From assembly GCA_011109175.1 (NCBI GenBank), contig RDEW01000002.1, positions 2,308,244-2,372,243 of the forward strand: 64,000 nt of DNA. The letters are read 5' to 3'. The DNA comes from Dicyema japonicum (Eukaryota; Dicyemida; Rhombozoa; Dicyemidae). Within the stretch, counting starts at the first letter, position 1, and each line of letters opens with the position of its first letter. A program made the position numbers and the translations under genes. The notes beneath the pieces are model-generated. The model ran no database searches. It was not told where the DNA came from and worked only from the letters and a program-made list of their open reading frames with translations. Shown here piece after piece: positions 10,691-21,239 of the stretch.

Positions 10691-11304
10691 CAACTAATTA
10701 AAGTACCGCGAATGCACTTTAAATCTTTATTTCCGTTGGAAGTAGAGGAAAAAAAGAGGTTTAAAAAAACGTCGACACATAAAGATCGTTTTTGCTGACA
10801 ATTTTTCCAAGAGATAAACATTGCGATTTCTGTGTGTAGGAATAAACTCTGGTTGTGCCTCAAGAGTATTTAAGAATTCAGACCCGGGGGTAGTAAATTC
10901 GTTATCATTATTGTACAAACGAGTGGGTGCATTTCCTTACAGATCGTCGGGGTGGGGGGAGTGGGAGAAATGAGTTCTCAAATCTGGGAGCAACCAGCGG
11001 TGGTTAACTGTTTGTGTTAAAATTATCAGAATTATCAAAATTAGTAGTCCAAAGTACAAACTTTGCAGGTAACAGGGCATATTTGCTTCAGGTTTTCATC
11101 ACAGTTTGATCTGACGTATAAGCAAATTGAGGCCCAATTTCTACACTCTGAAATAATTAAATGTCATTTACCGCCACATAAGTTACAGGTTTGCATACAC
11201 AAAAGGTTTCTCTGTGTCGATTCAATTCCACAGTTTATATTTTTACAGTATTTTGGTCCTAAAAGATCATAGCAATCTATAAACAGTACAACATTTACTG
11301 TCAA

Positions 11305-11610
11305 CGATTAGGATCAATCCAATAATGAACGAAACAAACATGTATTTATTTTTTGAAGGTGAAATTTTAATTAAAAAATAAATTAATTAATTTTAAAAAA
11401 TCTATCTTACATATAATTTCAAATTTCCTACAGGAAAAATTAATTCACACTCTTTTTTCTACAACCCTTCTCGACACTTTTCTTTTTTGCTGTAGAACTT
11501 CCATTTCACGCCTATTTGTCACAGCAGATTCTCCGTGTTTTATGAACATGGAACTTTTGAAGATCTTCGAAAGACGGTAAGGTGGAATATGTTGCTGAGC
11601 AAAGGAAATC
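11305..11610 (+). repeat. Dispersed repeat X, part 2
   Basis: Matches 19800-20110 closely, starting at ggatcaa and aataatgaacgaaacaaaca, then an AT-rich stretch and a block ending near gaacttttgaagat. The two parts of X occur in a different order here than at 19.8-20.7 kb, so rearrangement or two separate elements is possible. Confidence 0.6.
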
Positions 11611-11899
11611 AGTATTGCGAAAAGAATGATTAGAAAATAAGGTAAAGCGACTAGGGAGATAAAAAAACAGATAATACTGGCTGGAAATGGGAAATCCTGA
11701 TTTTTGGATATTATTTTCGAAAATAATTAAATCTGAAAGATAGGTAAGGAGATGTGTCTCAAGTCTTGAGGTGGTATCCTAATTTTAAATAAAAAGTGAC
11801 AGAAGCATTGAGAGAGCAAATTGCTTTAGCAATAAGAAGTAGAGATAAATTTAAATTTCAGTTGAAAGAAAGAAAAACGTGAGAAATTGTAAAAGAAAA

Positions 11900-12150
11900 T
11901 TGTCGAAAATTATAGACGAATTAGCTGTATCTGTTCTATGAGAAAAATTAAGGAAAAGTCTGTTTTTAATCGATTATCGGATGCTAATGAAGAAAACTGC
12001 TTTCTGATCATCAATGGAGACTCCATTGGGACCGTAACACTGAAGATCTTGAGAGAACTGTGGACGGCGATTCATAATTCAAAAAGTTAAAAAATACCTT
12101 ATTAATGTTTGTTCTGAAGCACTTTGAGAATATTATGATTTCAGACTGAA
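11900..12150 (+). pseudogene. LINE reverse transcriptase relic
   Basis: The plus strand can be read as KEKSVFNRLSDANEENCFLI, similar to the KVCFNRLLGSITERNFISDYQ segment at 21.26 kb, which is the LINE segment before the Q-GF-RST motif. Short, and broken by stops. Low information content. Confidence 0.4.
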
Positions 12151-12224
12151 CGCCTCCAAGAAATTGTATTTGGGACACTCTCTGTATTTGGGACCATTAT
12201 CTTTTGGGGAGGGGTTGAACTGTA

Positions 12225-12289
12225 TTAGTAATTATTATTATTTAAGCCAAAGGAACACAGTATTATTATTATTATTATTATAAGCACTT
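12225..12289 (+). repeat. ATT microsatellite at the 3' end of LINE B
   Basis: Two short ATT/TTA runs separated by about 20 bp abut the 3' end of the minus-strand LINE. Simple repeat tails of this sort are common at non-LTR element ends and may mark the insertion edge. Confidence 0.6.
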
Positions 12290-12293
12290 ATCG

Positions 12294-12656
12294 CTATGTC
12301 ATAGGACTTGACAAAGCATGTGCAACACGAGTTAGCAAATCACTGGTTAGTTTCATCCACTTCCTCCTATTCAAAGCCGCAGTGCGCAACCAGTCAAGAT
12401 CCTCTCCACTTCCAAGATGCCGTCCCATTTCTTTGAGGTCCTCGTCGAGAACGACTGCCAGTGTCGTCCTTGGGCGACCACGGAAACGGGGGGCCTCCAA
12501 CATGAAGTAATCCTCCATGGCTACGTTCGCGGGGGCATCTAGGTCCAGTCGCAGAATATGGCCGAAAAGCCTCCATCGTGTATCCAGAATCTCATTAGAA
12601 ATTTCTGAGGTCTTCGTCCTCTTATAAAGAAAGATTAAATGACATCCTCGTATCAC
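12294..12656 (-). CDS. LINE B C-terminal region (fragment)
   Basis: Reads RWRLFGHILRLDLDAPANVA, then FRGRPRTTLAVVLDEDLKEM and LDWLRTAALNRRKWMKLTSD. This GHILR..PA / GRPRTTL / DR..W region closes many LINE polyproteins and is repeated at 29145-29378, 37560-37650 and 56500-56870. No enzymatic role is known to me. Confidence 0.7.
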   Translation of the reverse strand: MIRGCHLIFLYKRTKTSEISNEILDTRWRLFGHILRLDLDAPANVAMEDYFMLEAPRFRGRPRTTLAVVLDEDLKEMGRHLGSGEDLDWLRTAALNRRKWMKLTSDLLTRVAHALSSPMT

Positions 12657-13006
12657 TTCTTTCGAACATCATATGCCGTAGTTGGTCTCTATGAAACGCA
12701 TTAAGCCTCTTCAGTTCATTTCTTGAGCAGGCCCAGGTACCAGCGTTATTTAGTAGTATGGATTTCACTAGCGAGTTGTATAATCGAGTTTTTGTTATAA
12801 TGTCAAGGCCCTTTTTGTGGAGCCAGTGTTCTTTAATCTGGAGAGGGCAGTTTGTGCTAGGGTTTTCCTTCTCGTAATTTCTTCATGGTCTCCTAGGAGG
12901 GAGCCAAGCTTTTTGCATTTGCGCCAGTACTCCTCCGTCCTTGTTTCTTCCCTCTTGAGTTCAGTTACCTCAGTCTTGTCCGGATTTACTGTTAGGAACC
13001 ATTCGG

Positions 13007-13687
13007 CTAGTCTTCCAGCACTTCTTCCATCAAGCGGGTGAGCGGTATTTTGTCATTTGAAATAAAGTCTACGTCGTCAGCATACGCAATAATGTTTGTC
13101 TTTTCACCCATTATCGGTTTTGACTCCCGTAAAGCAGCTTCAAGGTATATGACAAAAAGTATAGGTGATAATGGGTCTCCCTGTGGAGTGCCAACAGTCG
13201 TCTCAAATCGGCGAGACAAGGCTCCCCCGACTCTTACAGTGAGCCAAGTATCAGCTAGGAGGGTGGTGGCCATTCTGACAGTGGAAGCGTCTAGGAAACT
13301 TTCCAAAACCAGTATTAGCCTCCGTCTGTCGACAGAGTCGAAGGCCCTCGAAATGTCGATTCCGAGGATGGTTGTAGACATTTTGAACTTTTGAACGGCC
13401 GCAGATCTCCACTTGTGGGACCACAAAACATCGGAAGTAGATCTTCCTTTTCGGAATCCGCTGTGGTATGGCGACAGAAAAGTATCTAGGCGTCCTTCCA
13501 TCCTTTGTAATGTTATGTTCGCCAGAATTTTCCGAAGTGAATTCATTAATATGACCGGACGGAGGTTCTCCACCTTAGATCTTGGTTTATTCGCCTTCTG
13601 TACAGGTATCAAGATACCCTCTCCCAGGGTCAGCGTGTCACCATAATAGTACATTTCATTCAGGATCCTAGCGATGCATTTCAACAC
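13007..13687 (-). CDS. LINE B reverse transcriptase (fragment)
   Basis: 226-residue frame: VENLRPVILMNSLRKILANI, HSGFRKGRSTSDVLW, LGIDISRAFDSVDRRRL (first catalytic Asp), GTPQGDPLSPILFVIYLE and IIAYADDVDFIS (catalytic Asp pair). These are in the right order and spacing for a non-LTR reverse transcriptase. The frame is lost just after YADD, and the endonuclease and ORF1 are missing, so the copy is dead. Confidence 0.85.
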   Translation of the reverse strand: MLKCIARILNEMYYYGDTLTLGEGILIPVQKANKPRSKVENLRPVILMNSLRKILANITLQRMEGRLDTFLSPYHSGFRKGRSTSDVLWSHKWRSAAVQKFKMSTTILGIDISRAFDSVDRRRLILVLESFLDASTVRMATTLLADTWLTVRVGGALSRRFETTVGTPQGDPLSPILFVIYLEAALRESKPIMGEKTNIIAYADDVDFISNDKIPLTRLMEEVLED

Positions 13688-13690
13688 AGT

Positions 13691-14908
13691 AATGTTGAAA
13701 AATTATACCTGACTGTGAGCAAAGCTAATAATTTTATTTTAATCTAACTAAAAAATAATAATAAAATTTAAATATTTAAATAAATTATTAAAATTTACAC
13801 GTTTGGCAAGTTGTTGCAGTCACAGTTCTAAATATATTTTATTATTTAGAGATTCTACTGCATACATTAATTATGGCATTACCATGTAATGCCAAACAGT
13901 ATTCATTTACAAAAACCGTTTTCTTGGTGAAACTAGAAAGTTGCCTCTCTATAGAATGTGACCAAACTTTTTAACTAGAAATGATTTTCTAGCATATGTG
14001 GGTCTAACCATTGATGTTCCGACAGTGAATATCTTCTCCCTTCGGATGTCTGCTGAGTCTATTAGGAAGGGGGTTCATTATATCCACTTATGAAAAGATT
14101 AAGTGTACTAGACATATGCCGTTTACTTGAAGAACCTGAATCTACATTTGTTGATTTTATTTAATCTATTTTCGATCAGCTTAATAAAGTTTTATAACCC
14201 ACGTGGCTCAACCTGAACATGCAAGTAATTCTAGCGGGTTTATTTCTACCATCAGAACTGCTCTTCTCTCCTGTCTTTACTTGTCGAAGCATTCCGTGCT
14301 GATCTATGCTTTCTTCAAATCATAAGGTGTGCCTGTGATTCATTTACCAGTATCAAGGAAGCTCAATACTTGACAGGCATAAAAAACTCTCTCGTCTATG
14401 CACCATTGGAGTATCCTCCACCATGTGGGATATGAATCCACCTGTTCTTGAAAGACAGATCTTACTCTGTTTGTGGGAACCGGCTTGAGTCAGAACAGGA
14501 AAAAGGATGATAAAATCCAAAATTTATGATATCAATTTTGCATGTTTTTATCGTTAAACAGAAGCTATCCAGTTTGGACATTGTTCGGTTCGCCACCCAT
14601 AATCAAATCCTCCACATATCAAAGGCATAGAGTGATTGTCCATAACAGCTTATTTGTAGAACAATCTTTTAGTTAAAAGAGAAGCAGATCACCTCTTCTA
14701 TTGTCCCACCCGCATTTTGTGACATACCCCCACGGGATCAACCTTTTGATCTCTGTGAACACCCGTCACTGATAGTAACGCTTTGTTAGCCTCCGCCTTC
14801 TTTCACATGAAGGGACCTGGGTTAAATAAATAAGGAAGGGAAGACACAAAATGTGATATTTTATTAAATTCGAGATAAATTATTAATTATTTTTAAATTA
14901 CAAAAATA
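13691..14908. repeat. AT-rich spacer with dispersed repeat Y (14545-14835)
   Basis: 13691-14540 holds no recognised gene. 14545-14835 is related to 23030-23290: shared blocks at gttcggttcgcc, catagagtga, and the segment preceding ggttaaataaata. No coding potential. The stretch from 14840 onward starts the HtrL-like gene block that also appears at 23996 and 33606. Confidence 0.5.
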
Positions 14909-15819
14909 ATGAAATTCAATTTCTCATTAATGATAATAAGATACAGAGTGACTCTCATTTTATTACTATTTTCAGCAACAATTTATCAGATTTTATCATT
15001 AATGGTAAATCAATCAAAATATTTTAGGCTGTAAACAGAAGAGAAGTAGAAGGTGAAAAATTCATTCTAGTAAGCTGCTATTACGATATTGGAGAATTCG
15101 AAAAACCAGATGGATTTCGTAATCCATTTCAATATAGAAAATGGATGCCTATATTCAGATATATTGATAACCATCTTGTCTTTTTCTCCGACAGTAAGAA
15201 AATTTTGAAGGAAATAAAAATTATCAGAGAAAATCTACCCACTACATTGTTGCACGTTGATAGATCAGAACTGTTTGGCTTCCAAAAAATAAATGAAATA
15301 AAACATATATTTACTCTTCCTGGATTCGGAATAAATTCTCCAGAGGCCGTCAATCCTGATTATTGTGCTATTATGCATTCCAAACACGACATGATCAGAC
15401 GGACTATCAAACTCTTCCATGGTAAATTTTCATACATCGCATGGGTTGATGTTGGTCTATTTCGATACTCTTATAGTAAAACCAAGTTTTCTTTGAAAGC
15501 CTCAAAATATATGGACAAGACACGTGTGTTAATGTCTCAAAATCATAAATTCTATGATTATCCGATTGAAAAAATAGTCAGGGAAACACAAGTCTGGGTA
15601 GGTGGAGGCACGTTAGCAGGTCACATTGAACCAATTTCGGTATTTTGTGATTCCTATGAAAAATTCTTTAACAAGATGATCTCAATGAATCTGACTGGGA
15701 CTGACGAGCAAGTAATCTACTCCATGTACACCAGTGAAGGACTTAAAATTATGAAAAATAACGTAAAACTGAGTGTCTTTCAATGTGGTTTTTTTCGGAC
15801 TTCATACACTTTTCTCTAA
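14909..15819 (+). CDS. HtrL/YibB-family glycosyltransferase-like protein, type-II membrane, one 23-nt intron
   Basis: Exon 1 is 14909-15004, the intron 15005-15027 (gtaaat...tttag) and exon 2 15028-15819, giving 295 aa. Residues about 12-32 form a hydrophobic signal anchor, so the enzyme part should face the Golgi/ER lumen. Family landmarks: ILVSCYYDIGEF (about 44-55), NPDYCAIMHSKHDMI, IAWVDVGLFR (about 169-178), VWVGGGTLAGH (about 221-231) and GTDEQVIYSMY (about 256-266). These match the HtrL/YibB (WlaTC-like) family, first known from bacteria and present in some invertebrates; the acceptor is unknown. Two decayed copies lie at 24974-25520 and 33691-34010. This is the only intact one here. 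It carries the same tiny intron, so it is a resident gene rather than bacterial contamination. Confidence 0.88.
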
Positions 15820-15903
15820 CGTGACAACTAATTATTTATGTCCATAAAATGATTTATTTTTGATAATCCAATTTCCTCATAATTCACTTCCGTTTTCATT
15901 TTT

Positions 15904-16184
15904 CCTTGCCTATTGTAAGTTCTGGACCAAATCATGAGGTCCCATGTTCGAATCTCGGTACTGTCCATTGTTAGAAGGTTCCACACATCTATGAGTCTTT
16001 GAGGATGACAAGTGACGCCATCATCAGTGTATTAAAACGGGAACTGGATTGCCTTCTGGAACTCACACAAAAACAAAAAAAAGAAAGACAGTCAAGAACA
16101 CTTCCAATATCTTGAATATTCTTGAATATTCTTGAATTAACTAACATTACTTTTTACCTTTTAAAATAAAGTGTGAGTTCTGCC
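15904..16184 (+). mobile_element. tRNA-derived SINE, copy 1
   Basis: A B-box-like gttcgaatc follows a weak tRNA-like head. Then come the family core (aaggttccacacatct, gtgacgcc, catcagtg, ggaactggattg), a tail starting ggaactcacac (16058) and a closing gtgtgagttct (16171). Shares its core with copies at 18082, 25611, 34089 and 63700 and with the partial copy at 19515. Confidence 0.75.
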
Positions 16185-16357
16185 TAAGTGGGTTTAAGTA
16201 ATGGAAACATTACTTACTCCTTGCCCATAGAGTATTGAAAACAGCTCAGTCTTCCTACTTATTAACCGTTAACTACTACGGCTATCATCGTGAATTTAAA
16301 CGATTGTTAAACCGACTCGTGTTTCCTTGTTAATTAAAACTCCAATATCGTCATATC

Positions 16358-16760
16358 TCAATCGAATTTATTATTAGGCAAAAAATGGACACCAACTGTC
16401 AGAAGACAGAGAGCATTGCTACGAACGATGCCAATTCTGATGCGTTCACAAAACAACACCGTTCCTGAGGATCTTCCAGCATTGAAGGGATTGCGCTCCA
16501 AGTTCTCTGAGGAATTTTTATAAGGAACCCTAAAATCACCAAGAAATAAGCGTAAAGCCAACTAATTAGGTGGAACAAGCTTCTAGTAACTCCAGGGGTC
16601 TCCTCGAGTGATCTGTACTGATCCCAAATATCTTCTCGACTTCTGCAAAGTAGCTTTATTAGGGCGTCGTCTATCAGGAATGATCGAGATTGCACCGTGT
16701 GAATAACCATCTCCACCAATGGGCATATCTTGTCTTCAAATGAAGGTTTGATCTACATTT
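16358..16760 (-). pseudogene. RLE retrotransposon 3' end relic
   Basis: The minus strand ends ...RIRIGIVRSNALCLL, resembling the RLE-A terminal peptide (ERLSLAVVRGNSL and, at 55.7 kb, RIGIAVVRGNAYSV). Related relics: 26000-26280, 32460-32800, 34470-34770, 41000-41340, 20780-21070 and 61130-61440. All are fragmentary. Confidence 0.45.
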
Positions 16761-17032
16761 ATAACAATCTGAACTTTAGATTTTTCATTTGATAACTTCT
16801 GGTGGTTGTTGACATTAATCAGCTACCAAGTGGTTAATTTGGAGGAAGTTTGAAGTGGTGACATAACTCTATTGGATGGATGAAAACCAATGTCTCCCCT
16901 CTTGTGGGAATAGATGAGGTGACGGACTTGGAAAACAGGTACTAGGACATTTGGCCGACATACGTTTAGCCGACACACCCCTACGGTGCTAAGACATTTG
17001 GCCGATTAGGTTTTCAGTTATACACTATACAT

Positions 17033-18052
17033 CAGTGTTTCTTAACGTGGTCCCCAGAAATATTTTTAGGTCAATTAATTTTTATGACTAAAAAAATTAT
17101 TTAATTATTATTATTTATTCGCATTAGAATATTTAATTAATTTTATTCCACGTGTTTTTTTGTTATTTGATTGTAGTGGTTAATCGCAAATGGATTGATT
17201 CTATGTCCAATATGGATTTACCCAATATACTGGATTTGACAACGTCGATAAAGCGCAGTGTATGATATGCGACGTCATAATGGGAAACAACTCTTTAAAG
17301 CCGTCACAATCACTACAAGGTATTTTTATTAATTATTCATGCTAAGGTAATAATGCTTCCAACATTGAAGCTATGGAAAAAATGTCTGCGTTTATAGAAA
17401 AATTGTCACTATGGAGGAGAAAAATACGAAATAACAACGCTTCAATGTTTCCGATGGTAGAAAATAAGATTGGTGATAATGAACCTGAAAAATGGTTTTT
17501 TCTTTGATTATTGATCATCTCGAAAATCTTGAAAATAAAATTGGAGATTATTTCCCAGTTACTGAACCAACTGCGACTTGGATAATACACCCTTTTATTC
17601 CGGAAACCAATAAATTAATTTACGACGGCCAAGAAATTGATTTCCAAGAACAGTGCATTGCGAAATTCGCAGCTTTGCAAGTTGACATTTAATTCGCTTT
17701 CGATTATGGAATTCTGGATATCTGTTATTAATGAATATCCAATCTTAAGTAAAAATACACAGGAAGTGATAATTCCCTTTCCAACCACTTATTTATGTAA
17801 AATGACAATGTCTTGTTATTCTGTAAAGTTTGCAAGCGACTTAAGGTGGAAGACGATATGAGAAGGACACTTATCAACATTGCACCAATAGTTGAACAGC
17901 TAGTTTCTGAAAAGCAGGATCAAAAATCACTCTAAAAATTATGATTTTTTAATTTTGTTATGTTTTTTATTAAATTGTTTTGTTACATCTGGTCCCCAGA
18001 AAAATTCAACAGACTAAAGTGGTCCCCGGTCAAAAAAGGTTAAGAAACACTG
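17033..18052 (+). mobile_element. hAT (ZBED5-type) transposon nested in the MULE
   Basis: Begins cagtgtttcttaac and ends gttaagaaacactg, with a perfect 8-bp target duplication, ctatacat (17025-17032 and 18053-18060), the hAT signature. Interior relics: a BED zinc finger (YGFTQYTGFDNV, QCMIC, NNSLKPS), then ENKIGDYFPVTEPTATWIIHPF, then FWISVINEYPILSKNTQEVIIPFPTTYLC. This is the N- to C-terminal order of ZBED5-like hAT transposases. Most of the catalytic core is missing, so it is non-autonomous. Confidence 0.88.
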
Positions 18053-18081
18053 CTATACATGTTACATTATGTGAAACATTA

Positions 18082-18352
18082 GCCGGGTGGCATAGTGGTT
18101 AGGTGTCGGGCTTAAGTGGCTTAGGTTATGGGTTCGAATATCGCTGCTGTTCACCTGGTGGAAGGTTCCACGCATCTACGATGCAGAAAGGGTTTGACGA
18201 ATGACGCCCTCATCAGTGGATACTCACTGTGGAACTGGATTGTCTAGAATGGACCCACACACAAGAAAAAGAAAAAAAAGTGAAGATCATTCCTTGGTTC
18301 TACGATTAATTAAAATTAACTGTTCTTTACTTAAATAAAGTGTGGGTCCTGC
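18082..18352 (+). mobile_element. tRNA-derived SINE, copy 2 (best-preserved head)
   Basis: Clear RNA polymerase III internal promoter: A box in gtggcatagtggttagg (from about 18088) and B box ggttcgaat (18131). Then the common core (aaggttccacgcatct, atgacgcc, catcagtg, gaactggattg). The tail starts ggacccacac (18251-18260) and ends gtgtgggtcc (18340-18349). Inserted in the MULE. Confidence 0.85.
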
Positions 18353-18925
18353 TATGCGGAGCTCTCGTGAAAAAACTTTATTATTATTTTGTGAAACATG
18401 TACGGTTCCATTAGTGTACGCTATTGCTCGAAAAAAATCTCAACAAATGTATGAACAAATATTTTCTACTTTCACTTTGGGCAGTGTTTATGGCAAAAAT
18501 ACAAAATCTAGGACTGCAGGTATGTATAATGACCTAGCAAATGCAAACTTAAAAGTATTCAAGCACTAGCATTTGTTCCTGTACCTCAAGTCATTGAGAA
18601 TTTCCGAGCGCTCCTTGAAACTATAGATAACGAGACTGATGACGTGTTGGGAGATATTCAGACCTATTTTGAGACAACATGGATCGGAGCCTTGCAACGT
18701 GGAAGGAGAAGAAGATCAATGTTTGTTTGGAAATCTAGAATGTACACGACAGAGAGGCAGAAAGCCTCCCAAGAACTATGAATTCACTTGAAGGATGGCA
18801 CAAATCTTTTTCACAAAGAGTGTCTATAAAACATCCAACCGTTTGTCGGCTTGTTGCAAAAATACGAAAAGAACAGTCTGAATGGGAGCTCACAGTAGAA
18901 CAAGTGATGGGTGGAATACAATAAG
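18353..18925 (+). pseudogene. MULE transposase relic
   Basis: Plus-strand pieces TLLLFCETC, VPLVYAIARKKSQQMYEQIF and then, after frame breaks, PRTMNSLEGWHKSFSQRV and HPTVCRLVAKIRKEQSEWE. The last part resembles the RTNNSVEGWHxxF...HP...L..EQ segment at the end of MULE/FLYWCH transposases. Frameshifts make it non-functional. Confidence 0.65.
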
Positions 18926-19514
18926 ACAAGTAAAGAAGTACTAGAATGTGAACTGAAGGATAAACAGTATTATAGAAAAATGATGATTACACAGTAGAAT
19001 TTTTGACTGCGCTTTCTCATAACCTTTAAGTAAATGTTTTTATTTTGAATTTTAAAACCAGAATTTCCTGTCGGCTAAACGTCTGTCGGCCAAATGTCCA
19101 GACACCGGAAAACATTAGAAACCAAAAGTTCTGAACACAGAATGTGTGGGATGGATATTAAATATTACCCCAGCATCTCCGGTTAAAAAAAATGACCTCT
19201 ATCATCCACATCTTCAAAGTTATTACTCCTCCTTTTGACTATCTTCAGTCCGGTACTGCCTAGGAGACTTAATGATGTCATCCCACGATTTAACGATAGA
19301 ACCACCTTTCCAAAATTCATTAACAATAATCTTTCAGAAAATGAATTAATATCTTTTCATATTAAAATAATCGAAAAATAACATTCTAATTAATAATTTT
19401 CATTCCTAGTCTTGACTGATCGCTGTTCAAAACTGTCTTGGACCTGACTTGACTCAGTATTCATCAAACGATTTTTTCAGTTATGCAACTTCATACTACG
19501 CTACTGTCAATTTT

Positions 19515-19625
19515 GGGAGAAGGTTCCACGCATCTATGAAGCTTTTTGGATTGAAGAGTGACGCCGCCATCAGTGATTTAGCACCACGGAACCGTATTGT
19601 CTCAGGGACTCTCACGCAAGCAAAG
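19515..19625 (+). mobile_element. Partial SINE
   Basis: Carries only the SINE core (aaggttccacgcatctatga, gtgacgcc, catcagtg) and the start of the tail (gggactctcacgcaa). The tRNA-like head is absent or replaced. Flanking DNA at 19400-19770 is related to 42850-43255. Confidence 0.55.
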
Positions 19626-19799
19626 GAATAGATCAAGAAGTTAAGAACACCTTTATGTCTTGGCCTTGAGTAACTAGCATTCCGTCTAAAGTTTACTCAA
19701 CCAATCAGCCTAGAGTTAATTGGTGATGGTTGAAGCCGTAGCGTATCTCTATCGCACTAAATGCCTACACTATTAACTCAGGATTAGTTAGTTTAGTAA

Positions 19800-20710
19800 C
19801 CCCGGATCAATACAATAATGAACGAAACAAACATATTTTTTAATTTTTTAAAGATACATTTTTTATTAAAAAATAAATAAAAAATTATTAAATAAAAATC
19901 TATCTTAAAAGATAATCTCAAATTTCATACAGAAGAAATAAATTCACACTCTTTATCAACACATATGCTGCTCTTATTGCTATAGAACTTTATTTTATGC
20001 CTATCTTTTTTGTCACAACTGACTGCCCTCGTTTTATAACATGGAACTTTTGAAGACCTTCGACAAGACGGTAAGGGGTACAATCTTGCTAAGCAAAGGA
20101 CATCAGCATCGATTTAGTTCCGCTTGTGCATACTCTTTACTTTCCTTCTACCAGTTTTCTCCACTCAACCGTCCTCCTCGTTCGCTTTTCAGTTCATAGA
20201 GGTCGTCTGCTGTTCTCAATTTCCCATCAATATGAGCATAATCTATTCTAGACAGATAGAAAGCGTAGTTCTCTGCCGTCCACGAAACCGCCCAGTTACA
20301 TTTTTCATTGAAAAAATACACCATAATTGGGTTACATGGTATCACCAAATCCATAAGGAGAATCAGCTGATTGCTGGGAATCAGTCAAATCTGCTAAGAT
20401 CTTCTTTCGACGTACCCCAAGTTCCTGAGTTGTAAATTAAATTATTCCAAAGACCAAGGGTAAAACCAAACTAACTAATTCATTGATCATGACGCGTTCA
20501 AGCTTAACCCTCAACCAAGACATGATCCAGAGACGTTGTCCAGGGAGCTGAGGTCAATTCAATAACTCGTTTACAGGAAAGAAATTAACTCCCGGTTGAA
20601 TGAATAGATGGACCCTTTTGAATGCCGTCCAGGCATTGGCGTCTTCTGAATATGGTGGATCCAATGATGACATCAGAGAGAAGGAAGAGAAATCTTCAAT
20701 CAATTAGTCA
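19800..20710 (+). repeat. Dispersed repeat X (second locus)
   Basis: 19800-20110 matches 11305-11610 and 20440-20710 matches 9840-10130. The DNA between (20110-20440) has no recognisable protein. Unclassified. Confidence 0.55.
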
Positions 20711-20779
20711 CATGGTACCTTCAATGACCTTCACGATTGACAGTTTAACCTTTCAATGATTTTTTATGAGACGTTAATA

Positions 20780-21070
20780 TTTTTTATTAAAACCCAAAGA
20801 CCACCAAGAAAGGTTAAACGCAATAATTAGTGATCAACTTCCAATATCTCCCGAGCTCTCTTTAAGTGTTTCGTCAACGTCCCACCTACCCTCCGGAAGT
20901 GTCTTCCTTTGCGTCTAAAGAGGAATTCTATCAGGGTGCACTTATTATGGTTGACCGAAATTCCTTTGCATGAGTCACATTTTCTCTCAATGGATTTCCT
21001 TGCTGCTTGCAAAAAAGTAGGAAACCCTGGTCATTCCTTTTCAGAAAGCAGACTGGCGATAGATGAATTG
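20780..21070 (-). repeat. Repeat with a conserved peptide (also at 61130-61440)
   Basis: The minus strand reads NDQGFLLFCKQQGNP, then NHNKCTLIEFLFRRKGRHFR and KHLKRAREILE. The plus strand at 61.2 kb gives NGQGFLRFCKELGNP, KKCTPIEFLCRSKRRRFR and DQLKRVRMLLE. Amino-acid conservation despite DNA divergence suggests both derive from a coding part of a mobile element, possibly an RLE LINE. Family unknown. Confidence 0.5.
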
Positions 21071-21239
21071 TCAACTTGCATGATTCGTGTATTTTACGTC
21101 TGAGAGAGTTATACGATCGAATCTCATAGAGAGAAGGGCAGAACATGCATAGTATTTTGTTAAAAAACTCAAAGATTAAAAATGTCCTATCAACATGGAA
21201 ACGGAATTTGTTCGCATTTACTGAAAAAACAAAAATCAA

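Larger units (their letters stand above)
12290..13690 (-). mobile_element. 5'-truncated LINE, family B
   Basis: Minus-strand LINE with reverse transcriptase (13007-13687) followed by the C-terminal region (12294-12656). Between them the strand reads RLAEWFLTVNPDKTEVTELKR, the thumb segment, in a shifted frame. The 3' end at about 12290 begins with the same 'ataagcactt' word found at LINE B ends at 29028, 37495 and 49933. The 5' end is cut within the reverse transcriptase. Related copies lie at 29028-32400, 37495-40990 and 56260-56870. Confidence 0.8.
16938..19106 (+). mobile_element. MULE-type DNA transposon with nested insertions
   Basis: Terminal inverted repeats start ggt...ggacatttggccgaca and continue cgtttagccgaca; the 3' end is the reverse complement with few changes. 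Flanks carry an 8-bp duplication, ggaaaaca, at 16930-16937 and 19107-19114. The interior encodes a decayed MULE transposase and is interrupted by a hAT element (17033-18052) and a SINE (18082-18352). The host element alone would be about 0.9 kb, so it was already internally deleted. Confidence 0.8.

Noticed and set aside
10468-10918. Minus-strand ORFs of 131 and 63 codons
   Set aside because: The opposite strand carries an RLE-A reverse-transcriptase relic; these are shadows.
20124-20435. 103-codon ORF
   Set aside because: Composition resembles chance translation of repeat X. No motif, and an antisense ORF overlaps it.
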